Shown here: in pieces, positions 27,163-36,306 of the stretch | Layout: each line of letters begins with the position of its first letter | Numbering within the stretch: position 1 is the first letter of the stretch | Source of the DNA: Polaromonas glacialis | Lineage (GTDB): Bacteria; Pseudomonadota; Gammaproteobacteria; Burkholderiales; Burkholderiaceae_C | Direction: 5' to 3' | Length of the DNA: 64,000 bases | Assembly: GCF_000709345.1 (NCBI RefSeq) | Contig: NZ_KL448323.1 | Coordinates: 3,614,808-3,678,807, forward strand | Translations under genes and position numbers: made by a program | The notes under the pieces: model-generated | What the model saw: the letters and a program-made list of their open reading frames with translations, nothing else | The model's database searches: none | What the model was told of the DNA's origin: nothing

Positions 27163-27672
27163 TCACGCCTTTCGGGCGTAAACGCTTTCATCGGCATGGA
27201 TGATGTGCAGCGGATAGCGCCGGCCGGCCAGGTAGTCTTCCAGGTTGGTCAGCAGCAGGGGGCTGCGGTGCATGGCGGTGCAGGCACGGATTTCATCGAC
27301 CGTCAGCCACAGGGCGCGCACGATGCCTTGGTCCAGCGCCTGGCCGGCGACATGCTCGCCCAGTTCACCGCAAAAGGTGAAGCGCAGGTAGGTGATGTCC
27401 TGCGGCATGGCCTGCCCGGGCTGGGAACTGTCAAAACGCGAGAAATAAATGCCGACCAGCGCGGTCGGCGTGAAATGAAACGCGGTTTCTTCCAGCGTCT
27501 CGCGCGCGCAGGCCTGGATCGGGCTTTCGCCGGGGTCCAGGTGGCCGGCCGGGTTGTTCAGCTTCAGGCCATCGCGGGTTTCTTCCTCGACCAGCAAAAA
27601 CTTCCGGACGCCATCAAAATCCCGTTCAATGACGGCCGCCACCGTGACATTGGGTTTCCATCGTTTGTTCAT
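27163..27672 (-). CDS. nudJ: NUDIX hydrolase, NudJ-like phosphatase
   Basis: A 169-residue NUDIX protein. The box G-x5-E-x7-R-E-x2-E-E is fully present in GHLDPGESPIQACARETLEE (residues about 41-60). NudJ acts on thiamine pyrophosphate precursors and nucleoside di- or triphosphates. The region VTVAAVIERDFDGVRKFLLV and the downstream YLRFTFCGELGEHV match this subfamily. I start at ATG 27672 (MNKRWKPNVTVAAV), which is the family start, not the open frame 33 bp upstream. Placement just before mnmA, as in enterobacteria, supports the assignment. Exact substrate remains to be shown. Confidence 0.88.
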   Translation of the reverse strand: MNKRWKPNVTVAAVIERDFDGVRKFLLVEEETRDGLKLNNPAGHLDPGESPIQACARETLEETAFHFTPTALVGIYFSRFDSSQPGQAMPQDITYLRFTFCGELGEHVAGQALDQGIVRALWLTVDEIRACTAMHRSPLLLTNLEDYLAGRRYPLHIIHADESVYARKA

Positions 27673-27707
27673 GCGCGAGATTATCCGGGGCATTTTTGAC
27701 AGCACGC

Positions 27708-28697
27708 CTATGGCGGTGACAGGTTTTTAAGCATGGCTGGAAAACCACCGGCAAAACTCTGCCGCAAATGCACGACCAGGCACTGCACTGCCTTGGGCAC
27801 CTGCGCCGACCACGGCCGCAAGGCATAGATGCGCTCGCCGAAAAAGCCCTGCACCTGCCAGTCGGGCAAGACCTGGACCAGCGGCGCTGCTCCGTGGCCA
27901 CCGGCTGCGGGCGGCAGGCTGAAATCCGGCAGCAGGCCGATGCCCAGGCCGGCCAGCAGGGCGTCGCGCAGCACCTCGCTGTTGTTGGCCTTGAGCGATC
28001 CGGCCACCGTCACGCCCACGCGTTCGACCTCCAAGCCGACCTTTTTGCCTTTGCCGGTTCCCGGGCGCGCAAAGGTCCAGCTGCCGGCATGGCTGTCGCG
28101 CAGGTAGAGCAGGCAGTCGTGCGCGGTCAGCCCGGACGGATGCGCGGGCGTGCCGCGCCGCGCCAGGTATTGCGGGCTGGCCACCAGCAGCGAACGGGTT
28201 TCGCACAGCACCCAGGCCACATGCGTTTCGGGCGGCGCGTTGGTGTGCCGGATCGCCAGGTCGAAGCCTTCGTTGGCCAGGTTGATGAAGCGGTCGGTCA
28301 GTTCCAGCTCGATGTGGATGTCCGGGAATTGCTGCAGGAACGCGGCGATGCAGGGCGCCAAGTGCTGCCGGCCGAGCGCCACCGGCGCCGTCAGCCGGAT
28401 CAGCCCGCGCGGCGTGCCGGCCAGGTCGCGCGCGGCGCTGTAGCTTTCGCTGATGCGTTTGAAGGCCGGCTGCATGTCGTTGACCAGTTGCTGGCCGGCT
28501 TCGGTCAGGCCGACCGAGCGCGTCGTGCGGCGCACCAGCAGCACGCCCGCGTTGCGCTCCAGCTCGCTGATGCGCATGCTGGCCGACGCCTTGGAAACGC
28601 CCAGCCGGCGCGCGGTTTCGGTGAAGCTGCGGGTCGCGGCGAGCACCGTCAGCAGATGCAGGTCGGCGACGAGTGGCGCCAGTTGGTCAGAGGACAT
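27708..28697 (-). CDS. LysR-family transcriptional regulator, probably of the divergent mmsA
   Basis: A 329-residue LTTR. The N-terminal winged HTH reads ATRSFTETARRLGVSKASAS, with the RRTTRSVGLTEAGQ wing typical of the CrgA/DsdC-like group. The effector domain has AGLGIGLLPDFSL near its end. I start at ATG 28697; the frame is open further upstream but those residues include the operator region. It is transcribed away from the methylmalonate-semialdehyde dehydrogenase gene, and a perfect palindrome lies 12 bp before its own start. Such layout suggests control of mmsA and of itself, with an acyl or semialdehyde metabolite as possible inducer. Confidence 0.88.
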   Translation of the reverse strand: MSSDQLAPLVADLHLLTVLAATRSFTETARRLGVSKASASMRISELERNAGVLLVRRTTRSVGLTEAGQQLVNDMQPAFKRISESYSAARDLAGTPRGLIRLTAPVALGRQHLAPCIAAFLQQFPDIHIELELTDRFINLANEGFDLAIRHTNAPPETHVAWVLCETRSLLVASPQYLARRGTPAHPSGLTAHDCLLYLRDSHAGSWTFARPGTGKGKKVGLEVERVGVTVAGSLKANNSEVLRDALLAGLGIGLLPDFSLPPAAGGHGAAPLVQVLPDWQVQGFFGERIYALRPWSAQVPKAVQCLVVHLRQSFAGGFPAMLKNLSPP

Positions 28698-28708
28698 TGA
28701 ATGCCACC

Positions 28709-28730
28709 ATTGTTCAAAAGTCTGAACAAT
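28709..28730. promoter_or_regulatory. Likely LysR operator between lysR and mmsA
   Basis: A perfect inverted repeat ATTGTTCA-N6-TGAACAAT. It fits the LTTR T-N11-A rule and lies 11 bp from the regulator start codon and about 83 bp from the mmsA start, the usual place for a site serving both directions. Confidence 0.7.
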
Positions 28731-28812
28731 GTAATCATTTTCCAGGGGCTTATCAAACCGGGCGGCGAACCCTAGACTGTGCCCATTCGTTTGTTCATTC
28801 CCAAGGATCGCC

Positions 28813-30348
28813 ATGTTTTCATCGCCCGCCGAAATCGCTCCGCAAATCACCATTGGCCACTATGTGAACGGCAGCGCCGTCACGCCGTCGGCCGGACGCA
28901 GCCAGGCGGTGTTCAACCCGGCCACTGGCGCGGTCTCTGGCCATGTGGCGCTGGGCAGTGCGCTTGACGTCGATGCGGCCGTCGCCGCCGCGCAGGCCGC
29001 TTTTCCGGCCTGGGCGGACATCCCGCCGATTCGCCGCGCCCGGGTCATGTTCAAGTTCCTCGAACTGCTGAACCAGAACAAGGACAAGCTGGCGCACCTG
29101 ATCACCGCCGAGCACGGCAAGGTGTTCACCGACGCGCAGGGCGAGGTGTCGCGTGGCATCGACATCGTCGAATTCGCCTGCGGCATTCCGCAACTGCTCA
29201 AGGGCGACTTCACCGACCAGGTCAGCACCGGCATCGACAACTGGACGCTGCGCCAGCCGCTGGGCGTGGTGGCCGGCATCACGCCGTTCAACTTTCCGGT
29301 CATGGTGCCGATGTGGATGTTCCCGGTGGCGATTGCGGCGGGCAACTGCTTCGTGCTCAAGCCCAGCCCGATCGACCCGAGCGCCAGCATGTTCATGGCC
29401 GAACTGCTCAAGCAGGCCGGCTTGCCCGACGGCGTGTTCAACGTCGTGCAGGGCGACAAGGAAGCGGTCGATGCATTGCTGGTGCATCCCGATGTCAAGG
29501 CCGTGTCTTTCGTTGGCTCGACGCCGATTGCCAATTACATCTACGAAACCGGTGCCCACCACGGCAAGCGCGTGCAGGCGCTGGGCGGCGCCAAAAACCA
29601 CATGGTCGTCATGCCCGACGCCGACCTGGAGCAGGCAGTCGATGCGCTGATTGGCGCGGGCTACGGCTCGGCCGGCGAGCGCTGCATGGCGATTTCGGTC
29701 GCGGTGCTGGTCGGCGACGTGGCCGAGCGGCTGATTCCGATGCTCAAGGCACGGGCCGAAACGCTGGTGATCAAGAACGGCGTGAACCTGGACGCGGAAA
29801 TGGGACCTATCGTCACCGGCACGGCGCACCAGCGCATCACCGGCTATATCGACCTGGGCGTGGAAGAGGGCGCCGAACTGCTGGTCGATGGCCGGACCTT
29901 CACCGGCGCGCAGGCGGGCGAAGGCTGCACGCAAGGCTTCTGGATGGGCGGCACGCTGTTCGACCATGTCACGCCCGACATGCGCATCTACAAGGAAGAA
30001 ATTTTCGGCCCGGTGCTCGGCTGCGTGCGTGTGAAGGACCTGGCCGAAGCGGTCGAGTTGATCAACGCCCACGAGTTTGGCAACGGCGTGAGCTGCTTCA
30101 CCCGCGACGGCCATGTGGCGCGTGAATTCAGCCGCCGCATCCAGGTCGGCATGGTCGGCATCAATGTGCCGATTCCGGTGCCCATGGCCTGGCACGGCTT
30201 TGGCGGCTGGAAGAAGAGTCTTTTCGGCGACATGCACGCCTATGGCGAGGAAGGCGTTCGCTTCTACACCAAGCAGAAGTCCATCATGCAGCGCTGGCCC
30301 GAAAGCATTGGCAAGGGGGCCGAGTTTGTGATGCCCACGGCCAAATAG
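28813..30348 (+). CDS. mmsA: CoA-acylating methylmalonate-semialdehyde dehydrogenase
   Basis: Oxidises methylmalonate or malonate semialdehyde with NAD+ and CoA to propionyl- or acetyl-CoA, in valine, thymine, beta-alanine or inositol catabolism. The catalytic Cys291 is in [10 protein letters not shown]. As in MMSDHs, the general-base Glu of other ALDHs is replaced: the motif reads [10 protein letters not shown] with Asn. [19 protein letters not shown] is the family signature near residue 155. At 511 residues it is standard. It is divergent from the LysR gene, stands alone and ends in a strong terminator at 30392. No other valine-pathway gene is in the window. Confidence 0.93.
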   Translation: MFSSPAEIAPQITIGHYVNGSAVTPSAGRSQAVFNPATGAVSGHVALGSALDVDAAVAAAQAAFPAWADIPPIRRARVMFKFLELLNQNKDKLAHLITAEHGKVFTDAQGEVSRGIDIVEFACGIPQLLKGDFTDQVSTGIDNWTLRQPLGVVAGITPFNFPVMVPMWMFPVAIAAGNCFVLKPSPIDPSASMFMAELLKQAGLPDGVFNVVQGDKEAVDALLVHPDVKAVSFVGSTPIANYIYETGAHHGKRVQALGGAKNHMVVMPDADLEQAVDALIGAGYGSAGERCMAISVAVLVGDVAERLIPMLKARAETLVIKNGVNLDAEMGPIVTGTAHQRITGYIDLGVEEGAELLVDGRTFTGAQAGEGCTQGFWMGGTLFDHVTPDMRIYKEEIFGPVLGCVRVKDLAEAVELINAHEFGNGVSCFTRDGHVAREFSRRIQVGMVGINVPIPVPMAWHGFGGWKKSLFGDMHAYGEEGVRFYTKQKSIMQRWPESIGKGAEFVMPTAK

Positions 30349-30391
30349 GCCCGCCCAAAGCCGCTTGCGGCTTGAACGGATTTTTCAAGGA

Positions 30392-30430
30392 ACCCGTCGG
30401 TTTGCCATAAGCCGACGGGTTTTTGTTTTT
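30392..30430 (+). terminator. Rho-independent terminator of mmsA
   Basis: Stem ACCCGTCGG (30392-30400) and CCGACGGGT (30412-30420), 11-nt loop, followed by TTTTGTTTTT. Confidence 0.88.
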
Positions 30431-30456
30431 CTTGGGGTATCTCCCTAAGGTTAACC

Positions 30457-30470
30457 ATGCGGACCCGCAT
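30457..30470. promoter_or_regulatory. Palindrome upstream of the transhydrogenase operon
   Basis: ATGCGG-AC-CCGCAT, a perfect 6+2+6 palindrome about 113 bp before the pntAA start and after the mmsA terminator. It could be an operator; no regulator is suggested by its neighbours. Confidence 0.3.
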
Positions 30471-30583
30471 TAGTCTGCGTTGACGAAAATTTACAAAAAA
30501 CTCATGTAAGCTTTACGACAGTTGCAGTCCGCCCAGGCCCTTTTCAGGGCCTCCGAGAAAAAATAAAGCATCGAGGAGAACCC

Positions 30584-31699
30584 ATGATCATTGGGATACC
30601 TGCCGAAATCACGGCCGGAGAGACACGCGTCGCCATCACGCCCGAGACGGCGAAAAAGCTCAAGGCCCAGGGCCACGCCATCCGCATCCAGTCGGGCGCC
30701 GGCGTCGCTGCCAGTGTTCCCGACGCCGCCTACCAGGCTGTCGGCGCCGAGATCACCGACGCGGCGAGCGCCTACGCCGCCGACATCGTGCTCAAGGTGC
30801 GCTGCCCGCTGGACAGTGAAATGGCGCATGCCAGGTCCGGCAGCGTGATGGTCGGCATGCTCAACCCCTTCGATCCCGTTGGCCTGCAGCGCCTGGCTGC
30901 CGCGCAGCTGACGTCCTTTTCGCTCGAAGCCGCGCCGCGAACCAGCCGCGCGCAGAGCATGGACGTGCTGTCGAGCCAGGCCAACATCGCCGGCTACAAG
31001 GCCGTGATGATGGCGGCCAACGCCTACCAGCGATTCTTCCCGATGCTGATGACCGCCGCCGGCACCGTCAAGGCCGCCCGCGTGGTGATCCTGGGCGTCG
31101 GCGTGGCCGGTCTGCAGGCGATTGCCACGGCCAAGCGCCTGGGCGCGGTGATCGAGGCGAGCGACGTGCGCCCCAGCGTCAAGGAGCAGGTCGAGTCGCT
31201 GGGCGGCAAGTTCATCGACGTGCCCTACGAGACCGACGAGGAGCGCGAAGCGGCCGTCGGCGTGGGCGGTTACGCCAAGCCGATGCCGCCGAGCTGGATG
31301 GCTCGGCAAAAGATCGAGGTCGCCAAGCGCGTGGCGCAGGCCGACGTGGTGATCACCACCGCCCTGATTCCGGGCCGCGCCGCTCCGGTGCTGGTGACCG
31401 AAGAGATGGTCATGGCCATGAAGCCGGGCAGCGTGATTGTCGACCTGGCTGCCGCACAAGGCGGCAACTGCCCGCTGACCGAGGCCGACAAGACCGTTGT
31501 CAAGCATGGCGTGACGCTGATTGGACATACCAACATACCGGCGCTGGTGGCGGCCGATGCCAGTGCGCTGTATGCGCGCAACCTGTTTGATTTCCTCAAG
31601 CTCATCATCACCAAGGAAGGTGCGCTGCAAGTCGATCTGGAAGACGACATCGTGGCCGCCTGCCTGATGACGCAGGGCGGCGAAGTCAAGCGCAAGTAG
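30584..31699 (+). CDS. pntAA: NAD(P) transhydrogenase subunit alpha, part 1 (NAD-binding domain I)
   Basis: The soluble NAD(H)-binding domain of the proton-translocating transhydrogenase, which uses the proton gradient to reduce NADP+ with NADH. The dinucleotide fold is VVILGVGVAGLQAIATAKRLGA around residue 165, followed by DVRPSVKEQVESLGG, and the alanine-dehydrogenase-like start MIIGIPAEITAGETRVAITP is typical. The subunit is split, as in Rhodospirillum: the membrane part of alpha is the next gene. GAGGAG at 30573-30578 is a good Shine-Dalgarno for ATG 30584. It is first in the operon pntAA-pntAB-pntB. Confidence 0.96.
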   Translation: MIIGIPAEITAGETRVAITPETAKKLKAQGHAIRIQSGAGVAASVPDAAYQAVGAEITDAASAYAADIVLKVRCPLDSEMAHARSGSVMVGMLNPFDPVGLQRLAAAQLTSFSLEAAPRTSRAQSMDVLSSQANIAGYKAVMMAANAYQRFFPMLMTAAGTVKAARVVILGVGVAGLQAIATAKRLGAVIEASDVRPSVKEQVESLGGKFIDVPYETDEEREAAVGVGGYAKPMPPSWMARQKIEVAKRVAQADVVITTALIPGRAAPVLVTEEMVMAMKPGSVIVDLAAAQGGNCPLTEADKTVVKHGVTLIGHTNIPALVAADASALYARNLFDFLKLIITKEGALQVDLEDDIVAACLMTQGGEVKRK

Positions 31700-31775
31700 G
31701 CTGGACCGGGATCCGCTTCCCGTTCGCCAAGCCCTTCTCGAACCTCGAAAAAACCTCATTCGCAAGGAAAAGACC

Positions 31776-32108
31776 ATGGATGCCGTGTCACCCACCATCA
31801 TCAACCTGATCATTTTTGTGCTGGCCATCTACGTGGGCTATCACGTCGTCTGGACCGTTACGCCCGCGCTGCACACGCCGCTCATGGCCGTGACCAACGC
31901 GATTTCGGCCATCGTCATTGTCGGCGCCATGCTGGCTGCCGCGCTGACCGAAACCACGCTGGGCCGCACCATGGGCGTGCTGGCCGTGGCGCTGGCCGCA
32001 GTTAACGTCTTTGGCGGCTTCCTGGTCACGCGCCGGATGCTGGAGATGTTCCGCAAGAAGGAAAAAAAGGCAGCTGTGGTCGCTGTTGATGCAGGAGCAG
32101 CCAAATGA
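31776..32108 (+). CDS. pntAB: NAD(P) transhydrogenase subunit alpha, part 2 (membrane)
   Basis: A 110-residue membrane subunit with three helices: IINLIIFVLAIYVGYHVVW, MAVTNAISAIVIVGAMLAA and MGVLAVALAAVNVFGGFLV. The segment TPALHTPLMAVTNAISAIVIVG carries the polar residues that line the proton path in domain II. A Lys-rich tail (RKKEKKAA) follows. Its TGA overlaps the pntB ATG (ATGA at 32105-32108), so the two are translationally coupled. It joins PntAA and PntB into the complex in the inner membrane. Confidence 0.94.
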   Translation: MDAVSPTIINLIIFVLAIYVGYHVVWTVTPALHTPLMAVTNAISAIVIVGAMLAAALTETTLGRTMGVLAVALAAVNVFGGFLVTRRMLEMFRKKEKKAAVVAVDAGAAK

Positions 32109-33529
32109 GCATGAACCTCGTCACGCTGCTGTACCTGGTGGCTTCCGTTTTCTTTATCCAGGCGCTCAAGGGCCTGTCGCACCCGACCACGTCGCTGCGC
32201 GGCAACCTGTTCGGCATGGTCGGCATGGCCATTGCCATCGTCACCACCGGCGCCTTGATTGTCGAGATCTCGGGCGGCAAGGCCCAGGGCATGGTGTACG
32301 TGCTGGGCGCGCTGGTCGTGGGCGGCGCCGCCGGCACCTTGATGGCCAGGCGCGTCGAGATGACCAAGATGCCCGAACTCGTCGCCTTCATGCACAGCAT
32401 GATCGGCCTGGCGGCGGTGTTCATCGCCGTGGCCGCTGTGGCCGAGCCCTACGCCTTCAACATCGTTGCCAAAGGCCAGCCAATTCCGGCGGGCAACCGG
32501 CTGGAGCTGTTCCTGGGTGCGGCGATTGGCGCCATCACCTTCAGCGGCTCGGTCATTGCTTTTGGCAAGCTCTCGGGTAAGTACAAGTTCCGCTTGTTCC
32601 AGGGCGCGCCGGTGTCGTTTCCCGGCCAGCACAAGCTCAACCTGGTCCTTGGCCTGGCCACTGTCGCGCTGGGCATCACCTTCATGCTGACCGGCAGCTG
32701 GACGGCCTTTTTTGCCATGCTGGCACTGTCCTTCGTGATGGGCGTCCTGATCATCATTCCGATTGGCGGCGCGGACATGCCGGTGGTGGTGTCGATGCTC
32801 AACAGCTACTCGGGCTGGGCGGCCGCCGGCATCGGCTTTTCACTGAACAATTCGATGCTGATCATTGCCGGCTCGCTGGTGGGGTCCAGCGGCGCGATCC
32901 TGAGCTACATCATGTGCAAGGCGATGAACCGCTCGTTCTTCAACGTGATCGGGGGCGGCTTCGGCGGCGAGACGGCCACGGCGGCCAGCGGCGCCAAGGA
33001 GCAGCGCCCGGTCAAGTCCGGCTCGGCCGACGACGCAGCCTTCATCCTGGGCAATGCCGAGACCGTCATCATCGTGCCGGGCTACGGCCTGGCCGTCGCG
33101 CGCGCCCAGCACTCGGTCAAGGAACTTGCCCAAAAGCTCACTGACAAGGGCATCACCGTCAAGTATGCGATCCACCCCGTGGCCGGCCGCATGCCCGGGC
33201 ACATGAACGTACTGCTGGCCGAGGCCGAGGTGCCCTACGACCAGGTGTTCGAGATGGAGGACATCAATGCCGAGTTCGGCCAGGCCGACGTGGCCATCAT
33301 CCTGGGTGCCAACGACGTGGTGAACCCGGCCGCGCACGTCAAGGGCAGCGCCATTTACGGCATGCCGATCCTGGAGGCGTACAAAGCCAAGACGGTCATC
33401 GTGAACAAGCGAAGCATGGCGGCGGGCTATGCCGGGCTGGACAACGAACTGTTCTACATGGACAAGACCATGATGGTGTTTGGCGATGCCAAGAAAATCA
33501 TCGAGGACATGGGCAAGGCCATCGAGTAA
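32105..33529 (+). CDS. pntB: NAD(P) transhydrogenase subunit beta
   Basis: A 474-residue protein with an N-terminal membrane domain of about nine helices (residues 1-260) and a C-terminal NADP(H)-binding domain III. The latter has VIIVPGYGLAVARAQHSV (GxGxxA-type loop), HPVAGRMPGHMNVLLAEA and GANDVVNPAA, all diagnostic of PntB. With PntAA and PntAB it makes NADPH at the expense of proton-motive force. The region after its stop has an interrupted inverted repeat at 33549-33596 but no T-rich terminator. Confidence 0.96.
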   Translation: MSMNLVTLLYLVASVFFIQALKGLSHPTTSLRGNLFGMVGMAIAIVTTGALIVEISGGKAQGMVYVLGALVVGGAAGTLMARRVEMTKMPELVAFMHSMIGLAAVFIAVAAVAEPYAFNIVAKGQPIPAGNRLELFLGAAIGAITFSGSVIAFGKLSGKYKFRLFQGAPVSFPGQHKLNLVLGLATVALGITFMLTGSWTAFFAMLALSFVMGVLIIIPIGGADMPVVVSMLNSYSGWAAAGIGFSLNNSMLIIAGSLVGSSGAILSYIMCKAMNRSFFNVIGGGFGGETATAASGAKEQRPVKSGSADDAAFILGNAETVIIVPGYGLAVARAQHSVKELAQKLTDKGITVKYAIHPVAGRMPGHMNVLLAEAEVPYDQVFEMEDINAEFGQADVAIILGANDVVNPAAHVKGSAIYGMPILEAYKAKTVIVNKRSMAAGYAGLDNELFYMDKTMMVFGDAKKIIEDMGKAIE

Positions 33530-33548
33530 GCCTCGCGTGTCCGTCCCC

Positions 33549-33596
33549 GAGCGTTGCCAAACGGCTCGATTAGGGAGTTAACTCTCCGAAACGCTC
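33549..33596. repeat. Nested inverted repeat after pntB
   Basis: Outer arms GAGCGTT (33549-33555) and AACGCTC (33590-33596) enclose a second palindrome, GGAGTTAACTCTCC at 33574-33587. It could fold as a branched hairpin. There is no T tract, so intrinsic termination is doubtful. Confidence 0.35.
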
Positions 33597-33638
33597 TTAG
33601 TTGCTAGGGAAAACCTAATGGCTACAGCGCCAGTTATC

Positions 33639-33652
33639 CATGAAAATTCATG
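33639..33652. promoter_or_regulatory. Possible operator upstream of fadD
   Basis: CATGAA-AA-TTCATG is a perfect palindrome 47 bp before the fadD start, in an AT-rich stretch that probably contains the promoter. A fatty-acid-responsive repressor is one possibility, but none is encoded nearby. Confidence 0.35.
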
Positions 33653-33699
33653 TAATTAGCGTAAGCAAGTAAAAAATTACGGTACCGGAGGTAATAAAG

Positions 33700-35400
33700 A
33701 TGAATGCAGTGATGAAACCCAACGAAGTTGACCGCCCGTGGCTCAAGGCTTACCCTGCTGGCGTTCCTGCCGATGTCGATGTTTCGCAATATACGTCGCT
33801 GGTGGCCTTGATGGAGGAAAGCTTCAAGACGTACAAGGATCGGGTTGCCTACAGCTTCATGGGCAAGGAAATCACATTCGGCCAGACCAACAACCTGTCG
33901 CTTGCGTTTGGTGCCTATCTGCAGGGCCTGGGCCTGGTCCGGGGCGACCGTGTGGCCATCATGATGCCCAACGTGCCGCAGTATCCGGTGGCGGTGGCTG
34001 CCATCCTGCGCGCCGGCTATGTCGTGGTCAATGTGAATCCGCTTTACACGCCGCGTGAACTGGAGCACCAGCTCAATGATTCAGGCGCCAAGGCCATCGT
34101 CATCGTCGAAAACTTTGCCAGCACGCTGGAGCAGTGCCTGGCCAACACGCCGGTCAAGCATGTCGTGTTGTGTTCCATGGGCGATCAGCTGGGCCTTCTC
34201 AAGGGAACGCTTGTCAATTATGTGGTGCGCAGCGTCAAGAAAATGGTGCCGCCTTTCAACCTGCCGGGCGCCGTTCGCTTTAACGATGCCCTGGCGCAAG
34301 GTACGCGCGGCGTGCTCAAGTGGCCGGACATCAAACCCGACGATATTGCCGTGCTCCAGTACACCGGCGGTACCACCGGGGTTTCCAAAGGGGCCGTGCT
34401 GCTGCACCGCAACGTGATTGCCAATGTGCTGCAATCCGAAGCATGGAACGGTCCGGCCATGGCCAGCTTGGCCGCCGGAGAGCAGCCCACCTATGTCTGC
34501 GCGCTGCCGCTCTACCACATCTTCGCCTTCACGGTCAACATGATGCTGGGCATGCGGACCGGCGGAAAAAACATCCTGATCCCCAATCCTCGCGATCTGC
34601 CGGCGGTGCTCAAGGAGCTTGCCAAGCACAAGGTCAACAGTTTTCCGGCGGTCAACACCTTGTTCAACGGGCTGGCCAACCATCCGGATTTCAATACCGT
34701 GGACTGGTCACACCTGAAAATCTCGCTCGGCGGCGGCATGGCGGTGCAAAGCGCGGTGGCCAAGCTATGGCTGCAAAAGACCGGCTGTCCGATCTGCGAA
34801 GGCTATGGCCTGTCGGAAACGTCGCCGTCGGCCAGCTGCAATCCGACCAACAGCAAAAGCTTCACCGGCACCATCGGCGTGCCGATTCCGGGCACCTGGT
34901 TCAAGCTGCTGGACGATGACGGCCATGAAGTTGCGCCGGGCCAGCCTGGCGAGATTGCCATCAAGGGGCCGCAGGTCATGGCTGGCTACTGGCAGCGGCC
35001 TGACGAAACCGACAAGGTCATGACGCCCGACGGCTATTTCAAGTCGGGCGATGTCGGCATCATTGACGAAAACGGATTTTTCAAGATCATCGACCGCAAG
35101 AAAGACATGGTGCTGGTCAGCGGTTTCAATGTCTACCCCAACGAGATTGAAGAAATCGTTTCCACCATGGACGGCGTGATGGAATGCGCTTGCGTCGGCG
35201 TTTCCGACGAAAAATCGGGTGAAGCCGTCAAGCTGGTGATCGTGAAGAAGAACCCCGACCTGAGCGAAGCCGATGTGCGCGCTTTCTGCAAGAAGAACCT
35301 CACCGGCTACAAGCAGCCGAAGGTCGTGGAGTTCCGCACTGAATTGCCAAAGACGCCGGTCGGCAAGATACTGCGCCGTGAACTGCGCGACAAGCGGTAA
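33700..35400 (+). CDS. fadD: Long-chain fatty acid-CoA ligase
   Basis: An AMP-binding enzyme of 566 residues that activates fatty acids to acyl-CoA at the inner membrane. The P-loop-like AMP motif is YTGGTTGVSKG at residues 221-231. The A5-type motif is EGYGLSETSPSA. The fatty-acyl-CoA synthetase signature and hinge are in GYFKSGDVGIIDENGFFKIIDRKKD, ending in the catalytic Lys of PKTPVGKILRREL. GGAGGT at 33686-33691 sets ATG 33700. The gene is monocistronic with its own AT-rich upstream region; mtnN follows after 79 bp. FadD is the closest match, but medium-chain relatives cannot be excluded. Confidence 0.93.
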   Translation: MNAVMKPNEVDRPWLKAYPAGVPADVDVSQYTSLVALMEESFKTYKDRVAYSFMGKEITFGQTNNLSLAFGAYLQGLGLVRGDRVAIMMPNVPQYPVAVAAILRAGYVVVNVNPLYTPRELEHQLNDSGAKAIVIVENFASTLEQCLANTPVKHVVLCSMGDQLGLLKGTLVNYVVRSVKKMVPPFNLPGAVRFNDALAQGTRGVLKWPDIKPDDIAVLQYTGGTTGVSKGAVLLHRNVIANVLQSEAWNGPAMASLAAGEQPTYVCALPLYHIFAFTVNMMLGMRTGGKNILIPNPRDLPAVLKELAKHKVNSFPAVNTLFNGLANHPDFNTVDWSHLKISLGGGMAVQSAVAKLWLQKTGCPICEGYGLSETSPSASCNPTNSKSFTGTIGVPIPGTWFKLLDDDGHEVAPGQPGEIAIKGPQVMAGYWQRPDETDKVMTPDGYFKSGDVGIIDENGFFKIIDRKKDMVLVSGFNVYPNEIEEIVSTMDGVMECACVGVSDEKSGEAVKLVIVKKNPDLSEADVRAFCKKNLTGYKQPKVVEFRTELPKTPVGKILRRELRDKR

Positions 35401-35479
35401 ATTCCCAAATCCCTGGAAATTTGTCATCAGGTTCAAGATCGACCTTTCCTGGCGGTGATTTGCCGGGAAAATCGGCTGC

Positions 35480-36256
35480 ATGCCACTGACTTCCGACCTT
35501 GCCTTCGTCCCGATCGCCATCCTCAGCGCCTTGCCGCAGGAGCAGCGCGGCCTCATGGAGTTGCTGCAGCGGCCGCGCAAGGTCATCCACGCCAGTCGCG
35601 ATTTCTGGTTAGGTGATCTGCACGGCCAGCCCGTGGTGCTGGCTTTGTCAAAGATTGGAAAGGTAGCCGCCGCCACCACGACGACAGCGCTGATCGAGCG
35701 TTTTGGCGTGCGCCGCATCGTGTTTACCGGCGTTGCTGGAGGACTGGGCCACGGCGTGAAGGTGGGCGACGTGGTGGTGGCAACGGATTTTGTTCAGCAC
35801 GATCTCGATGTCTCCCCGCTGTTTCCCCGCTACGAAGTGCCGCTTTACGGCAAAACCAGGTTTCACTGTGACGCAGCCTTGAGCGCGCTGCTGTTCGAGG
35901 CGAGTTGTGGCGCGCTGGCGCACGAAAGTCGGGTGGCGCACGAGTTTGAAGGCGCTTGCGTTCACCAGGGCCTGATTGCCAGCGGTGACCGTTTTGTCTC
36001 TGGTGCTGACGAGTCGAAGCTTCTGCGCGAACTGATGGCCAGCGCAGGTCATGAGGTCTTGGCCGTCGAGATGGAAGGGGCCGCCGTGGCACAAGTCTGC
36101 ATGGACTACGGCGTTCCGTTTGCCGTGATGCGCACCGTTTCAGACCGGGCGGACGACAGCGCCCATGTCGATTTTCCGGCCTTCGTTGATGCCGTTGCCA
36201 GCCGCTATGCCCACGCCATCATTGAGCGTTTTCTGCGCTTGCTATTAAAAAAATAG
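35480..36256 (+). CDS. mtnN: 5'-methylthioadenosine/S-adenosylhomocysteine nucleosidase
   Basis: Cleaves MTA, SAH and 5'-deoxyadenosine to adenine plus the thioribosyl product. The N-terminus IAILSALPQEQRGLMELL is typical, with the catalytic Glu in the QE pair. FTGVAGGLGHGVKVGDVVV forms the phosphorylase-fold core. VEMEGAAVAQVC (ME-motif for the ribose) is followed by RTVSDRAD with the catalytic Asp. At 258 residues it is longer than the E. coli enzyme (232). The last codons, LLLKK and the TAG, are contributed by dispersed repeat copy F, so the natural C-terminus has been replaced. Confidence 0.92.
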   Translation: MPLTSDLAFVPIAILSALPQEQRGLMELLQRPRKVIHASRDFWLGDLHGQPVVLALSKIGKVAAATTTTALIERFGVRRIVFTGVAGGLGHGVKVGDVVVATDFVQHDLDVSPLFPRYEVPLYGKTRFHCDAALSALLFEASCGALAHESRVAHEFEGACVHQGLIASGDRFVSGADESKLLRELMASAGHEVLAVEMEGAAVAQVCMDYGVPFAVMRTVSDRADDSAHVDFPAFVDAVASRYAHAIIERFLRLLLKK

Positions 36257-36306
36257 CTGACTTCACCCGTGGATACTGCGCAAAATGCCTGTTTGATGCT
36301 GAATAA
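36241..36306 (+). repeat. Dispersed 22-codon palindromic element, copy F, forming the mtnN 3' end
   Basis: Starts GCTATTAAAAAAATAGCTGA and ends CTGTTTGATGCTGAATAA. In the family frame it is open for 21 codons and ends in TAA. In the mtnN frame, which differs, it supplies CTATTAAAAAAATAG, giving Leu-Leu-Lys-Lys and stop. Confidence 0.75.

Noticed and set aside
28819..30237. Long frame opposite mmsA
   Set aside because: It is a shadow of the dehydrogenase codons with no start signal or domain.
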